60,000 nucleotides of DNA from Liolophura sinensis (lineage: Eukaryota > Mollusca > Polyplacophora > Chitonida > Chitonidae), in the NCBI RefSeq assembly GCF_032854445.1, contig NC_088300.1, positions 1,428,001 through 1,488,000 on the forward strand. Reading direction: 5' to 3'. The position numbers and the translations under genes are program-made. How positions within the stretch are numbered: the stretch's first letter is position 1; each line of letters starts with the position of its first letter. The notes beneath the pieces are model-generated. The model ran no database searches. It was given only the letters and a program-made list of their open reading frames with translations, and had not been told where the DNA came from. Positions 33,401 through 48,400 of this stretch are shown here, piece after piece.

Positions 33401-36400
33401 ACAAGTTGCATGTTTAATGGTAAGGCTGTTGGACTTTTCCACGTGGATAATACACGGGGTGAAGGTTCAACCGTGGCTTTTTGCAAGGGCCATGGTTAAT
33501 GGTTAGGGCGCTGGACTTTCACACAGGGGGAGTACATGTGGTAAGGGTTCAACCGTGGCCTTTCACAGGGGCCATGGTTAATGGTTAGGACACTGGACTT
33601 CCACACGGGGTTAATACACTGTAAGAGGGTTTAACCGTGGCTTTTTACAGGGGTCATGGTTAATGGTTAGTACGCTAGACTTTCACACGGATGGAGTACA
33701 CGGGGTGAGGGATCAACCGTGGCCTTCTACAGGGATCATGGTTAATGGTTAGGGCGCTTGATTTTCACACGGGTGGAGTACACAGGGTGTGAGTTTATTC
33801 CGGGCCTTTTACAAGGGCCATGGTTAATGGTTAGGACGCTGGCCTTTCACATGGGGGGAGTACATGTGGTAAGGGTTTAACCGTGGCCTTTCACAGGGGC
33901 CATGGTTAATGGTTAGGACACTGGACTTCCACACGGGGTTAGTACACTCTAAGAGGGGTTCAACCGTGGCTTTTTACAGGGGTCATGGTTAATGGTTAGG
34001 ACGCTGGGCTTTCACACGGAAGGAGTACACTGTGTGAGGGATCAACCGTGGCCTTCTACAGGGGTCATGGTTAATGGTTAGGACGCTTGATTTTCACACG
34101 GGTGGAGTACACAGGGTATGAGTTTATTCCGGGCCTTTTACAAGGGCCATGGTTAATGGTTAGGACGCTGGCCTTTTACACGGGGGGAGTTCACGGGGTG
34201 AGGGGTCAACCGTGGCCTTTTACAGGGGTCATGCTTAATAGTTAGGATGCTGGACTTTTACACGGGAGGAGTACACGGGTTGAGGGGTCAACCGTGGCCT
34301 TTCACTTTGGTCATGGTTAATGGTATGGACGCTGGACTTTCACACGGGCTGAGTACACGGGGTGAGGGTCAACCGTGGCCTTTTACAGGGGTCATGGTTA
34401 ATGGTTAAGACGCTCGTCTTTCACACGGGAGGAGTACACGGGATGAGGGTTCAACCGTGGCCTTTTACAGGGGTCATGGTTTATGGTTAGGACGCTGGAC
34501 TTTCACACACGGGGAGTACACGGTGTGAGGGTTCAACCGTGGACTTTTACAGGGGTCATGGTTAATGGTTAGGACGCTTGATTTTCACACGGGTGGAGTA
34601 CACAGGGTATGAGTTTATTCCGGGCCTTCTACAAGGGCCATGGTTAATGGTTAGGACGCTGGCTTTTTACACGGGGGGAGTTCACGGGGTGAGGGTTCAA
34701 CCGTGGCCTTTTACAGGGGTCATGCTTAATAGTTAGGATGCTGGACTTTTACACGGGAGGAGTACACGGGGTGAGGGATCAACCGTGGCCTTTCACTTTG
34801 GTCATGGTTAATGGTATGGACGCTGGATTTTCACACGGGTGGAGTATACGGGGTGAGGGTTCAACCGTGGCCTTTTACAGGGGCCATGGTTAATGGTTAG
34901 GATGCTGCATTATCACACAATGGGAGTACACGTGGCGAATGTTCAACCGTGGCCTTGCACAGGGGTCATGGTTTATGGTTAGGACGCTGGTCTTTCACAC
35001 GGGGGGAGTTCACGGGGTGAGGGTCAACCGTGGCCTTTTACAGGGGTTATGGTTAATGGTTAAGACGCTGGTCTTTCACACGGGAGGAGTACACGGGATG
35101 AGGGTTCAACCGTGGCCTTTTACAGGGGTCATGGTTTATGGTTAGGACGCTGGACTTTCACACAGGGGGAGTACACGGTGTGAGGGTTCAACCGTGGACT
35201 TTTACAGGGGTCATGGTTAATGGTTAGGGCGCTGTATTTTTACACGGGTGGAGTACACGTGGTGAGTGTTCAACCGTGGCCTTTTACAGGGTGAAAGGTA
35301 ATGGTTAGGACGCTGGACTTCCACACGGGCTGAGTACACGGGGTAAAAGTTCAACCATGGGTTTTTATAGGTGTCATGGTTAATGGTTAGGACGCTGGAC
35401 ATTCACACGGGGATAGTACATGGGGTGAGGGTACAACCGTGGCGTTTTACAGGGCCCATGGTAATTGGTTAGGATGCTTGACTTTCACACGGGAGGAGTA
35501 CACAGGGTGAATGTTCAACCGTGGCCTTTTACAGGGGCCATGGTTAATGGTTAGGACGCTGGACTTCCTCACGGGGTTAGTACACGTGGTGCGGGTTGAA
35601 CCGTTGCTTTTTACAGTCGTCATGGTTAATGGTTAGGACGCTGGACTTTCACATGGGGATAGTACACGGGGTGAGGGTTCAACCGTGGCCTTTCACAAGG
35701 ACCATGTTTAATGGTAAGGCTGTTGGACTTTTCCACGTGGATAATACACGGGGTGAAGGTTCAACCGTGGCTTTTTGCAGGGGCCATGGTTAATGGTTAG
35801 GGCGCTGGACTTTCACACGGGGGCAGTACATGGGGTGAGGGTTCAATCCGGGCCTTTTACAGGAGTCATGGTTAATGGTTAGGACGCTGGACTTTTACAC
35901 GGAGGTAGTACACGGGGTGAGGGTTCAACCGTGGCCTTTTACAGAGGTCATGGTTAATGGTTAGGATGCTGCATTATCACACAATGGGAGTACACGTGGC
36001 GAATGTTCAACCGTGGCCTTTCACAGGGGCCATGGCTAATGGTTAGGACGCTGGACTTCCACACGGGCTGAGTACACGGGGTGAGGGTTCAACCATGGCT
36101 TTTTACAGGTGCCATGGTTAATGGTTAGGACGCTGGACTTTCACACGTGGATAGTACATGGGGTGAGGGTTCAACCTTGGGCTTTTTACAGGGGCCATGG
36201 TTAATGGTTAGGACGATGGACTTCACACGGGGCTCATACACAAGGTGAGGGTTTAAACGTGGCTTCTTACAGGGGTCATGGTTACTGTTTAGGGCGCTGG
36301 ACTTTCACACGTGGGGCGTACACGGTGTAAGGGTTCAACCGTGTCCTCTCCCAGGGGCCATGGTTAATGGTTAGGATGCTTGACTTTCACACGTGGAGAG

Positions 36401-39400
36401 TACACGGGATGAGGGTTCAACCGTGACTTTTTACAGGGGTCATGGTTAGAACACTGGACTTTAACACGGGGGGGAGTACACGGGGTGAGGGTTCAACCAT
36501 GGCCTTTAACAGAAGCCATGGTCAATGGTTACGACGCTGTACTTTCACACGGGGGGAGTACACGGGCTGAGGGTTCAAACCGGGCCTTTTACAGGGGTCA
36601 TGGTTAATGGTTAAGACCCTGGACTTTTACACGGAAGGGATACACGGGGTGAGGGTTCAACCGTGGCGTTTTACAGGGCGTATGGTAACTGGTTAGGATG
36701 CTTGACTTTCACACGTTGTTAGTACACTGTAAGAGGGTTCAACCGTGGCCTTTTACAGGGGTCATGGTTAATGGTTAGGACTCTGGACTTTCACACGGAT
36801 GGACTACACGGGGTGAGGGATCAACCGTGGCGTTCTACAGGGGTCATGGTTAATGGTTAATACGCTTGATTTTCACACGGGTGGAGTACACAGGGTGTGA
36901 GTTTATTCCGGGCCTTTTACTAGGGCCATGGTTAATGGTTAGGACGCTAGCCTTTCACATGGGGGGAGTACATGTGGTAAGGGTTCAACCGTGGCCTTTC
37001 ACAGGGGCCATGGTTGATGGTTAGGACACTGGACTTCCACACGGGGTTAGTACACTGTAAGAGGGTTCAACCGTGGCTTTTTACAGGGGTCATGGTTAAT
37101 GGTTAGGACGCTGGACTTCCACACGGATGGAGTACACGGGGTGAGGGATCAACCGTGGCCTTCTGCAGGGGTCATAGTTAATGGTTAGGACGCTTGATTT
37201 TCACACGGGTGGAGTACACAGCGTATGAGTTTATTCCGGGCCTTTTACAAGTGCCATGGTTAATGGTTAGGACGCTGGCCTTTTACACGGGGGGAGTTCA
37301 CGGGGTGAGGGTCAACCGTGGCCTTTTACAGAAGCCATGGTTAATGGTTAAGACACTGGTCTTTCACACGGGAGGAGTACACGGGGTAAAAGTTCAACCA
37401 TGGGTTTTTATAGGTGTCATGGTTAATGGTTAGGACGCTGGACTTTCACACGGGGATAGTACATGGGGTGAAGGTTCAACCGTGGCGTTTTACAGGGCAT
37501 ATGGTAATTGGTTAGGATGCTTGACTTTCACAAGGGAGGAGTACACAGGGTGAATGTTCAACCGTGGCCTTTTACAGGGGCCATGGTTAATGGTTAGGAC
37601 GTTGGACTTCCTCACGGGGTTAGTACACGGGGTGCGGGTTGAACCGTTGCTTTTTACAGTCGTCATGGTTAATGGTTAGGACGCTGGACTTTCACATGGG
37701 GATAGTACACGGGGTGAGGGTTCAACCGTGGCCTTTCACAAGGACCATGTTTAATGGTAAGGCTGTTGGACTTTTCCACGTGGATAATACACGGGGTGAA
37801 GGTTCAACCGTGGCTTTTTGCAGGGGCCATGGTTAATGGTTAGGACGCTGGACTTTCACACGGGGGTAGTACATGGGGTGAGGGTTCAATCCGGGCCTTT
37901 TACAGGAGTCATGGTTAATGGTTAGGACGCTGGACTTTCACACGGAGGGAGTACACAGGGTGAGGGTTCAACCGTGGCCTTTTACAGAGGCCATGGTTAA
38001 TGGTTAGGATGCTGCATTATCACACAATAGGAGTACACGTGGCGAATGTTCAACCGTGGCCTTTCACAGGGGCTATGGTTAATGGTTAGGACGCTGGACT
38101 TCCACACGGGCTGGGTACACGGGGTGAGGGTTCAACCATGGCTTTTTACATGTGTCATGGTTAATGGTTAGGACGCTGGACTTTCACACGTGGATAGTAC
38201 TAGGGGTGAGGGTTCAACCGTGGGCTTTTTACAGGGGCCATGGTTAATGGTTAGAACGATGGACTTTCACACGGGGCTCATACACAAGGTGAGGGTTTAA
38301 ACGTGGCTTCTTACAGGGGTCATGGTTACTGGTTAGGGCGCTGGACTTTCACACATGGGGAGTACACGGTGTAAGGGTTCAACCGTGTCCTCTCACAGGG
38401 GCCATTGTTAATGGTTGGGACGCTTGACTTTCACACGTGGAGAGTACACGGGATGAGGGTTCAACCGTGGCTTTTTACAGGGGTCATGGCTAGAACACTG
38501 GACTTTAACACGGGGGGGAGTACACGGGGTAAGGGTTCAACCATGGCCTTTAACAGAAGCCATGGTTAATGGTTACGACGCTGTACTTTCACACGAAGGA
38601 AGTACTCGGGGTGAGGGTTCAAACCGGGCCTTTTACAGGGGTCATGGTTAATGGTTAAGACCCTGGACTTTTACACGGAAGGGATACACAGGGTGAGGGT
38701 TCAACCGTGGCGTTTTACAGGGCCCATGGTAATTGGTTAGGATGCTTGACTTTCACACGTTGTTAGTACACTGTAAGAGGGTTCAACCGTGGCTTTTTAC
38801 AGGGGTCGTGGTTAATGGTTAGGACTCTGGACTTTCACACGGATGGAGTACACGGGGTGAGGGATCAACCGTGGCCTTCTACAGGGGTCATGGTTAATGG
38901 TTAGGACGCTTGATTTTCACACGGGTGGAGTACACAGGGTGTGAGTTTATTCCGGGCCTTTTACAAGGGCCATGGTTAATGGTTAGGACGCTGGCCTTTT
39001 ACACGGGGGGAGTTCACTGGGTGAGGGTTTAACCGTGGCCTTTTACAGGAGTTATGCTTAATAGTTAGGATGCTGGACTTTTACACGGGAGGAGTACACG
39101 GGGTGAGGGGTCAACCGTGGCCTTTCACTTTGGTCATGGTTAATGGTATGGACGCTGGATTTTCACACGGGTGGACTACACGGGGTGAGGGTTCAACCGT
39201 GCCCTTTTACAGGGGTCATGGTTTATGGTTAGGACGTTGGACTTTCACACGGGAGGAGTACACGGGGTGAGGGTCAACCGTGTCCTTTTACAGGGGTCAT
39301 GGTTAATGGTTAAGACGCTGGTCTTTCACACGGGAGGAGTACACGGGATGAGGGTTCAACCGTGGCCTTTTACAGGGGTCATGGTTTATGGTTAGGACGC

Positions 39401-42400
39401 TGGACTTTCACACAGGAAGAGTACACGGTGTGAGTGTTCAACCGTGGCCTTTTACAGGGGTCATGGTTAATGGTTAGGGCGCTGTATTTTCACACGGGTG
39501 GAGTACAAGTGGTAAGTGTTCAACCGTGGCCTGTTACAGGGTGAAAGGTAATGGTTAGGACGCTGGACTTCCACACTGGCTGAGTACACGGGGTAAAAGT
39601 TCAACCATGGGTTTTTATAGGTGTCATGGTTAATGGTTAGGACGCTGGACTTTCACACAGGAAGAGTACACGGTGTGAGGGTTCAACCGTGGCCTTTTAC
39701 AGGGGTCATGGTTAATGGTTAGGGCACTGTATTTTCACACGGGTGGAGTACAAGTGGTGAGTGTTCAACCGTGGCCTGTTACAGGGTGAAAGGTAATGGT
39801 TAGGACGCTGGACTTCCACACTGGCTGAGTACACGGGGTAAAAGTTCAACCATGGGTTTTTATAGGTGTCATGGTTAATGGTTAGGACGCTGGACTTTCA
39901 CACGGGGATAGTACATGGGGTGAGGGTTGAACCGTGGCCTTTTACAGGGCCCATGGTAATTGGTTAGGATGCTTGACTTTCACACGGGAGGAGTACACAG
40001 GGTGAATGTTCAACCGTGGCCTTTTACAGGGGCCATGGTTCATGGTTAGGACGCTGGACTTCCTCACTGGGTTAGTATACGGGGTGCGGGTTGAACCGTT
40101 GCTTTTTACAGTCGTCATGGTTAATGGTTAGGACGCTGGACTTTCACATGGGGATAGTACACGGGGTGAGGGTTCAACCGTGGCCTTTCACAATAACGAT
40201 GTTTAATGGTAAGGCTGTTGGACTTTTCCACGTGGATAATACACGGGGTGAAGGTTCAACCGTGGCTTTTTGCAGGGGCCATAGTTAATGGTTAGGGCGC
40301 TGGACTTTCACACGGGGGTAGTACATGGGGTGAGGGTTCAATCCGGGCCTTTAACAGAAGCCATGGTTAATGGTTACAACGCTGTACTTTCACACGGGGG
40401 GAGTACACGGGGTGAGGGTTCAAACCAGGTCTTTTACGGGGGTCATGGTTAATGGTTAAGACGCTGGACTTTTACACGGAAGGGATACACGGGGTGAGGG
40501 TTCAACCGTGGCGTTTTACAGGGCCCATGGTAATTGGTTAGGATGCTTGAATTTCACACGTTGTTAGTACACTGTAAGAGGGTTCAACCGTGGCTTTTTA
40601 CAGGGGTCATGGTTAATGGTTAGGACTCTGGACTTTCACACGGATGGAGTAGACGGGGTGAGGGATCAACCGTGGCGTTCTACAGGGGTCATGGTTAATG
40701 GTTAGGACGCTTGATTTTCACACGGGTGGAGTACACAGGGTGTGAGTTTATTCCGGGCCTTTTACAAGGGCCATGGTTAATAGTTAGGACGCTGGCCTTT
40801 TACACGGGGGGAGTTCACTGGGTGAGGGTTCAACCGTGGCCTTTTACAGGGGTCATGCTTAATAGTTAGGATGCTGGACTTTTACACGGCAGGAGTACAT
40901 GGGGTGAGGGTTCAACCGTGGCCTTTCACTTTGGTCATGGTTAATGGTATGGACGCTGGATTTTCACACGGGTGGACTACACGGGGTGAGGGTTCAACCG
41001 TGCCCTTTTACAGGGGTCATGGTTTATGGTTAGGACGCTGGACTTTCACACGGGAGGAGTACACGGGATGAGGGTTCAACCGTGGCCTTTTACAGGAGTC
41101 ATGGTTTATGGTTAGGACGCTGGACTTTCACACAGGGGGAGTACACGGTGTGAGAGTTCAACCGTGGCCTTTTACAGGGGTCATGGTTAATGGTTAGGGC
41201 GCTGTATTTTCACACGGGTGGAGTACACGTGGTGAGTGTTCAACCGTGGCCTGTTACAAGGTGAAAGGTAATGGTTAGGACGTTGGACTTCCACACTGGC
41301 TGAGTACACGGCGTAAAAGTTCAACCATGGGTTTTTATAGGTGTCATGGTTAATGGTTAGGACGCTGGACTTTCACACGGGGATAGTACATGGGGTGAGG
41401 GTTCAACCGTGGCGTTTTACAGGGCCCATGGTAATTGGTTAGGATGCTTGACTTTCACACGGGAGGAGTACACAGGGTGAATGTTCAACCGTGGCCTTTT
41501 ACAGGGGCCATGGTTAATGGTTAGGACGCTGGACTTCCTCACGGGGTTAGTACACGTGGTGCGGGTTGAACCGTTGCTTTTTACAGTCGTCATGGTTAAT
41601 GGTTAGGACGCTGGACTTTCACATGAGGATAGTACACGGGGTTAGGGTTCAACCGTGGCCTTTAACAAGGGCCATGTTTAATGGTAAGGCTGTTGGACTT
41701 TTCCACGTGGATAATACACGGGGTGAAGGTTCAACCGTGGCTTTTTGCAGGGGCCATGGTTAATGGTTAGGGCGCTGGACTTTCACACGGGGGCAGTACA
41801 TGGGGTGAGGGTTCAATCCGGGCCTTTTACAGGAGTCATGGTTAATGGTTAGGACGCTGGACTTTCACACGGAGGGAGTACACAGGGGGAGGGTTCAACT
41901 GTTGCCTTTTACAGAGGCCATGGTTAATGGTTAGGACGCTGCATTATCACACAATGGGAGTACACGTGGCGAATGTTCAACCGTGGCCTTTCACAGGGGC
42001 CATGGTTAATGGTTAGGACGCTGGACTTCCACACATGCTGAGTACACGGGGTGAGGGTTCAACCATGGCTTTTTACAGGTGTCATGGTTAATGGTTAGGA
42101 CGCTGGACTTTCACACGTGGATAGTACATGGGGTGAGGGTTCAACCGTGGGCTTTTTACAGGGGCCATGGTTAATGGTTAGAACGATGGACTTTCACACG
42201 GGGCTCATACACAAGGTGAGGGTTTAAACGTGGCTTCTTACAGGGGTCATGGTTACTGGTTAGGGCGCTGGACTTTCACACATGGGGAGTACACGGTGTA
42301 AGGGTTCAACCGTGTCCTCTCACAGGGGCCATTGTTAATGGTTGGGACGCTTGACTTTCACACGTGGAGAGTACACGGGATGAGGGTTCAACCGTGGCTT

Positions 42401-45400
42401 TTTACAGGGGTCATGGCTAGAACACTGGACTTTAACACGGGGGGGAGTACACGGGGTGAGGGTTCAACCATAGCCTTTAACAAAAGCCATGGTTAATGGT
42501 TACGACGCTGTACTTTCACACGGGGGAGTACACGGGGTGAGGGTTCAAACCGGGCCTTTTACAGGGGTTATGGTTAATGGTTAGGACGCTGGACTTTTAC
42601 ACGGAAGGGATACACGGGGTGAAGGTTCAACCGTGGCGTTTTACAGGGCCCATGGTAATTGGTTAGGATGCTTGACTTTCACACGGGGTTAGTACACTGT
42701 AAGAGGGTTCAACCGTGGCTTTTTACAGGGGTCATGGTTAATGGTTAGGACTCTGGACTTTCACACGGATGGAGTACACGGGGTGAGGGATCAACCGTGG
42801 CGTTCTACAGGGGTCATGGTTAATGGTTAGGACGCTTGATTTTCAGACGGGTGGAGTACACAGGGTGTGAGTTTATTCCGGGGCTTTTACAAGGGCCATG
42901 GTTAATTGTTAGGACGCTGGCCTTTCACATGGGGGGAGTACATGTGGTAAGGGTTCAACCGTGGCCTTTCACAGGGGCCATGGTTGATGGTTAGGACACT
43001 GGACTTCCACACGGGGTTAGTACACTGTAAGAGGGTTCAACCGTGGCTTTTTACAGGGGTCATGGTTAATGGTTAGGACGCTGGACTTTTACACGGATTG
43101 AGTACACGGGGTGAGGGATCAACCGTGGCCTTCTACAGGGGTCATGGTTAATGGTTAGGACGCTTGATTTTCACACGGGTGGAGTACACAGCGTATGAGT
43201 TTATTCCGGGCCTTTTACAAGGGCCATGGTTAATGGTTAGGACGCTGGCCTTTTACACGGGGGGAGTTCACGGGGTGAGGGTTCAACCGTGGCCTTTTAC
43301 AGGGGTCATGCTTAAAAGTTAGGATGCTGGACTTTTACACGGGAGGAGTACTCGGGGTGAGGGGTTAACCGTGGCCTTTCACTTTGGTCATGGTTTTTGG
43401 TTAGGACGCTGGACTTTCACACGGGCTGAGTACACGGGGTGAGGGTCAACCGTGGCCTTTTACAGGGGTCATGGTTATTGGTTAAGACGCTGGTCTTTCA
43501 CACGGGAGGAGTACACGGGGTGACTGTTCAACCATGGCCTTTTACAGGGGTCATGGTTTATGGTTAGGACGCTGGACTTTCACACAGGGGGAGTACACGG
43601 TGTGAGGGTTCAACCGTGGAGTTTTACAGGGGTCATGGTTAATGGTTAGGGCGCTGTATTTTCACACGAGTGGAGTACACGTGGTGAGTGTTCAACCGTG
43701 GCCTGTTACAGGGTGAAATGTAATGGTTAGGACGCTGGACTTCCACACGGGCTGAGTACACGGGGTAAAAGTTCAACCATGGGTTTTTATAGGTGTCATG
43801 GTTAATGGTTAGCACGCTGGACTTTCACACGGGAATAGTACATGGGGTGAGGGTTCAACCGTGGCGTTTTACAGGGCTCATGGTAATTGGTTAGGATGCT
43901 TGACTTTCACACGTGGCTTATACACGTGGTGAGGGTTAAAATGTGACTTCTTACAGGGGTCATGGTTACTGGTTAGGGCGCTGGACTTTCACTCGTGGGG
44001 AGTACACGGGGTAAGGTTTCAACCGTGGCCTCTTATAGGGGCCACGGTTACACGGGGTGAGGGTTTAATCGTGGCGTTTTACAGGGGCCATGGTTAATGG
44101 TTACGACGTTGGATTTTCACACAGGGGGAGTACGCGGTGTGAGGGTTCAACCGTGGAATTTTACAGGGCTCATGGTTAATGGTTAAGACGCTGGACTTTT
44201 ACACGGGTGGAGTACACGTGGTGAGTGTTCAACCGTGGCCTGTTACAGGGTGAAAGGTAATGGTTAGGACGTTGGACTTTTACACGGTGATAATACACGG
44301 GGTGAGGGTTTAACCGTGGCTTTTTACAGGGATCATGATTAATGGTTAGGGCACTGGAGTTTTATACAGGGGGAGTTCACGGGGTAAGGGTTCAACCGTT
44401 GCCTTTTACAGGGGCCATGGTTAATGGTTAGGACTCTGGACTTCAACACGGGGTTAGTACATGGTGTGAGGGTTTAACCGTGGCTTTTTACAGGGGTCAT
44501 GGTTAATGGTTAGGACGCTGGACTTTTACACCGGATGGAGTACACGGGGTGAGGGATCAACCGTGGCCTTCTACAGGGGTCATGGTTAATGGTTAGGACG
44601 CTTGATTTTCACACGGGTGGAGTGCACAGGGTATGAGTTTATTCCGGGCCTTTTACAAGGGCCATGGTTAATGGTTAGGACGCTGGACTTTTACACAGGA
44701 AAAGTAGTACACGGGGTGAGATTTTAACCGTGGCCTTTCACAGGGGCCATGGTTAATGGTTAGGACGTTGGTCTTTCACACGGGGATAATACACGGGGTG
44801 AGGGTTCAACCGTGGCTTTTTACAGGGGTCATGGTTAATGGTTAGGGCGCTGGACTTTTACACAGGGGGAGTACACGGGGTGAGTGTTTAACCGTTGCCT
44901 TTAACAATGTCAAAGGTAATGGTTAGGACGCTGGTCTTTCACATAGGGTGGAGTACACGGGGTAAGGGTTCAATCCCGGCCTTTAACAGGGGTCATGGTT
45001 AATGGTTAGGACCCTGGACTTTTACACGTGGGTAGTACATGGGGTGAGGGTTCAATCCGGGCCTTTTACAGGAGTCATGGTTAATGGTTAGGATGCTGGA
45101 CTTTTACACGGATGGAGTACACGGGGTGAGGGTTCAACCGTGGCCTTTTACAGGGGCCATGGTTACTGGTTGGGATGCTGCATTTTTACACGGGAGGAGT
45201 ACACGTGGTGAATGTTTAACCGTGGCTTTTCACAGGGGCCATGGGTAATGGTTGGGACGCTGGACTTCCACACGGGCTGAGTACACGGGGTAAAAGTTCA
45301 ACCATGGGTTTTTATAGGTGTCATGGTTAATGGTTAGGACGCTGGACTTTCACACGGGGATAGTACATGAGGTGAGGGTTCAACCGTGGCCTTTTACAGG

Positions 45401-48400
45401 GGCCATGGTTAATGGTTAGGACGTTGGACTTTCACACGTTGCTTATACACGTGGTGAGGGTTAAAACGTGATTTCTTACAGGGGTCATGGTTACTGGTTA
45501 GGGCGCTGGACTTTCACTCGTGGGGAGTACACGTGGTAAGGTTTTAACCGTGGCCTCTCACAGGGTCCACGGTTAATGGTTAGGACGCTTGATTTTCACA
45601 CGTGGGGAGTACACGGGATGAGGGTTCAACCATGGTCTTTAACAGAAGCCATGGTTAATGGTTACGACGCTGGACTTTCACACACGGGGAGAGCACGGGG
45701 TAAGGGTTTAACAGTGTCTTTTCACAGGGGCCTTGGTTAATGGTTCGAATGCTAAACTTTCACATGGCGGGAGTACACGGGGTGAGGGTTCAATCGTGGC
45801 GTTTTACAGGGGCCATGGTTAATGGTTACGACGCTGGATTTTCACACAGGGGGAGTACACGGTGTGAGGGTTCAACCGTGGATTTTTACAGGGGTGATGG
45901 TTAATGGTTAAGACGCTGGACTTTTACACGGGTGGAGTACACGTGGTGAGTGTTCAACCGTGGCCTGTTACAGGGTGAAATGTAATGGTTAGGACGTTGG
46001 ACTTTTACACGGTGATAATACACGGGGTGAGGGTTTAACCGTGGCTTTTTACAGGGATCATGATTAATGGTTAGGGCACTGGAGTTTTACACAGGGGGAG
46101 TTCACGGGGTAAGGGTTCAACCGTTGCCTTTTACAGGGGCCATGGTTAATGGTTAGGACTCTGGACTTCAACACGGGGTTAGTACACGGTGTGAGGGTTT
46201 AACCGTGGCTTTTTACAGGGGTCATGGTTAATGGTTAGGACGCTGGACTTTCACACGGATGGAGTACACGGGGTGAGGGTTCAACCGTGGCCTTTTACAG
46301 GGGCCATGGTTACTGGTTGGGATGCTGCATTTTTACACGGGAGGAGTGCACAGGGTATGAGTTTATTCCGGGCCTTTTACAAGGGCCATGGTTAATGGTT
46401 AGGACGCTGGACTTTCACACGGGGGGAGTTCACGGAGTGAGGGTTTAACCGTGGCCTTTTACAGGGGTCATGCCTAATAGTTAGGATGCTGGACTTTTAC
46501 ACGGGAGAAGTACACGGGTTGAGGGGTCAACCGTGGCCTTTCACTTTGGTCATGGTTAATGGTATGGACGCTGGATTTTCACACGGGTGAAGGACACGGG
46601 GTGAGGGTTCAACCGTGGCCTTTTACTGGGGTCATGGTTTATGGTTAGAACGCTGGACTTTCACACGGGGTGGAGTACATGGGGTGAGGGTCAACCGTGG
46701 CCTTTTACAGGGGTCATCGTTAATGGTTAAGGCGCTGGTCTTTCACACGGGAGGAGTACACGGGGTGAGGGTTCAACCGTGGCCTTTTACAAAGGTCATG
46801 GTTTATGGTTAGGACGCTGGACTTTCACATGGGGTTAGCACACAGGGTGAGGGATTAACCGTGGCGTCTACAGGGGTCATGGTTAATGGTTACGGCGCTG
46901 TATTTTCACACGGGTGGAGTACATGTGGTGAGTATTCAACCGTGGCCTGTTTCAGGGTGAAAGGTAATGGTTAGGACGCTGGACTTTCACTCGGAGGGAG
47001 TACACGGGGTAAGGGTTCAACCGTGGCTTTTTACAGGGTCATGGTTAATGGTTAGGACGCTGGACTTTTACACAGGAAAAGTAGTACACGGAGTGAGGGT
47101 TTAACCGTGGCCTTTCACAGGGGCCATGGTTAATGGTTAGGACGTTGGACTTTCACACGGGGATATAACACGGGGTGAGGGTTCAACCGTGGCTTTTTAC
47201 AGGGGTCATGGTTAATAGTTAGGGCGCTGGACTTTTATACAGGGGGATTACACGGGGTGAGTGTTTAACCGTTGCCTTTAACAATGTCAAAGGTAATGGT
47301 TAGGACGCTGGTCTTTCACATGGGGTGGAGTACACGGGGTAAGGGTTTAATCCCGGCCTTTAACAGGGGTCATGGTTAATGGTTAGGACCCTGGACTTTT
47401 ACAGGAAGGGGGAGTACACAGGGGAAGAGTTTAATCGTGGCCTTTTACAGGGGCCATGATTAATGGTTAGCACGCTGGACTTTATCCAAAGGGGTGAGTC
47501 CGCGGCGTGAGTGTTCAACCGTGGCCTTTTACAGGGGCCATGGTTAATGGTTAGGACACGGGGTAAGGGTTTAACCGTTTCTTTTTACAGTGGCCTTGGT
47601 TAATGGTTAGAATGCTGAACTTTCACACGGGAGAAGTACACGTTGTGAGGGTTCAACCGTGGCGTTTTACAGGGGCCATGGTTTATGCTTAGGACGTTGG
47701 ATTTTCATACGGGGGGAGAACATGGGGTGAGGGTTCAACCGTGGGCTTTTACAGGGGTCATGGTTAATGGTTAGGACGCTGGACTTTTACACGGGGATAA
47801 TACACAGGGTAAGGGTTCAACCGTGGCCTTTCACAGGGGCCATGGTTAACGGTTAGGACGTTTGACTTTTACACGGGGATAAAACACGGGGTGAGTGTTT
47901 AACCGTTGCCTTTAACAAAGTCAAAGGTAATGGTTAGGACGCTGGTCTTTCACATGGGGTGGAGTACACGGGGTAAGGGTTAAATCCCGGCCTTTAACCG
48001 GGGTCATGGTCAATGGTTAGGACCCTGGACTTTCACAGGAAGGGGGAGTACACAGGGGAAGAGTTTAATCGTGGCCTTTTACAGGGGCCATGGTTAATGG
48101 TTAGCACTCTGGACTTTATCAAGAGGGGTGAGTCCGCGGCGTGAGTGTTCAACCGTGGCCTTTTACAGGGGCCATGGTTAATGGTTAGGACACGGGGTAA
48201 GGGTTTAACCGTTTCTTTTTACAGTGGCCTTGGTTAATGGTTAGAATGCTGAACTTTCACACGGGGGAAGTACACGTTGTGAGGGTTCAACCGTGGCGTT
48301 TTACAGGGGTCATGGTTTATGCTTAGGACGCTGGATTTTCATACGGGGGGAGAACATGGGGTGAGGGTTCAACCGTGGGCTTTTACAGGGGTCATGGTTA

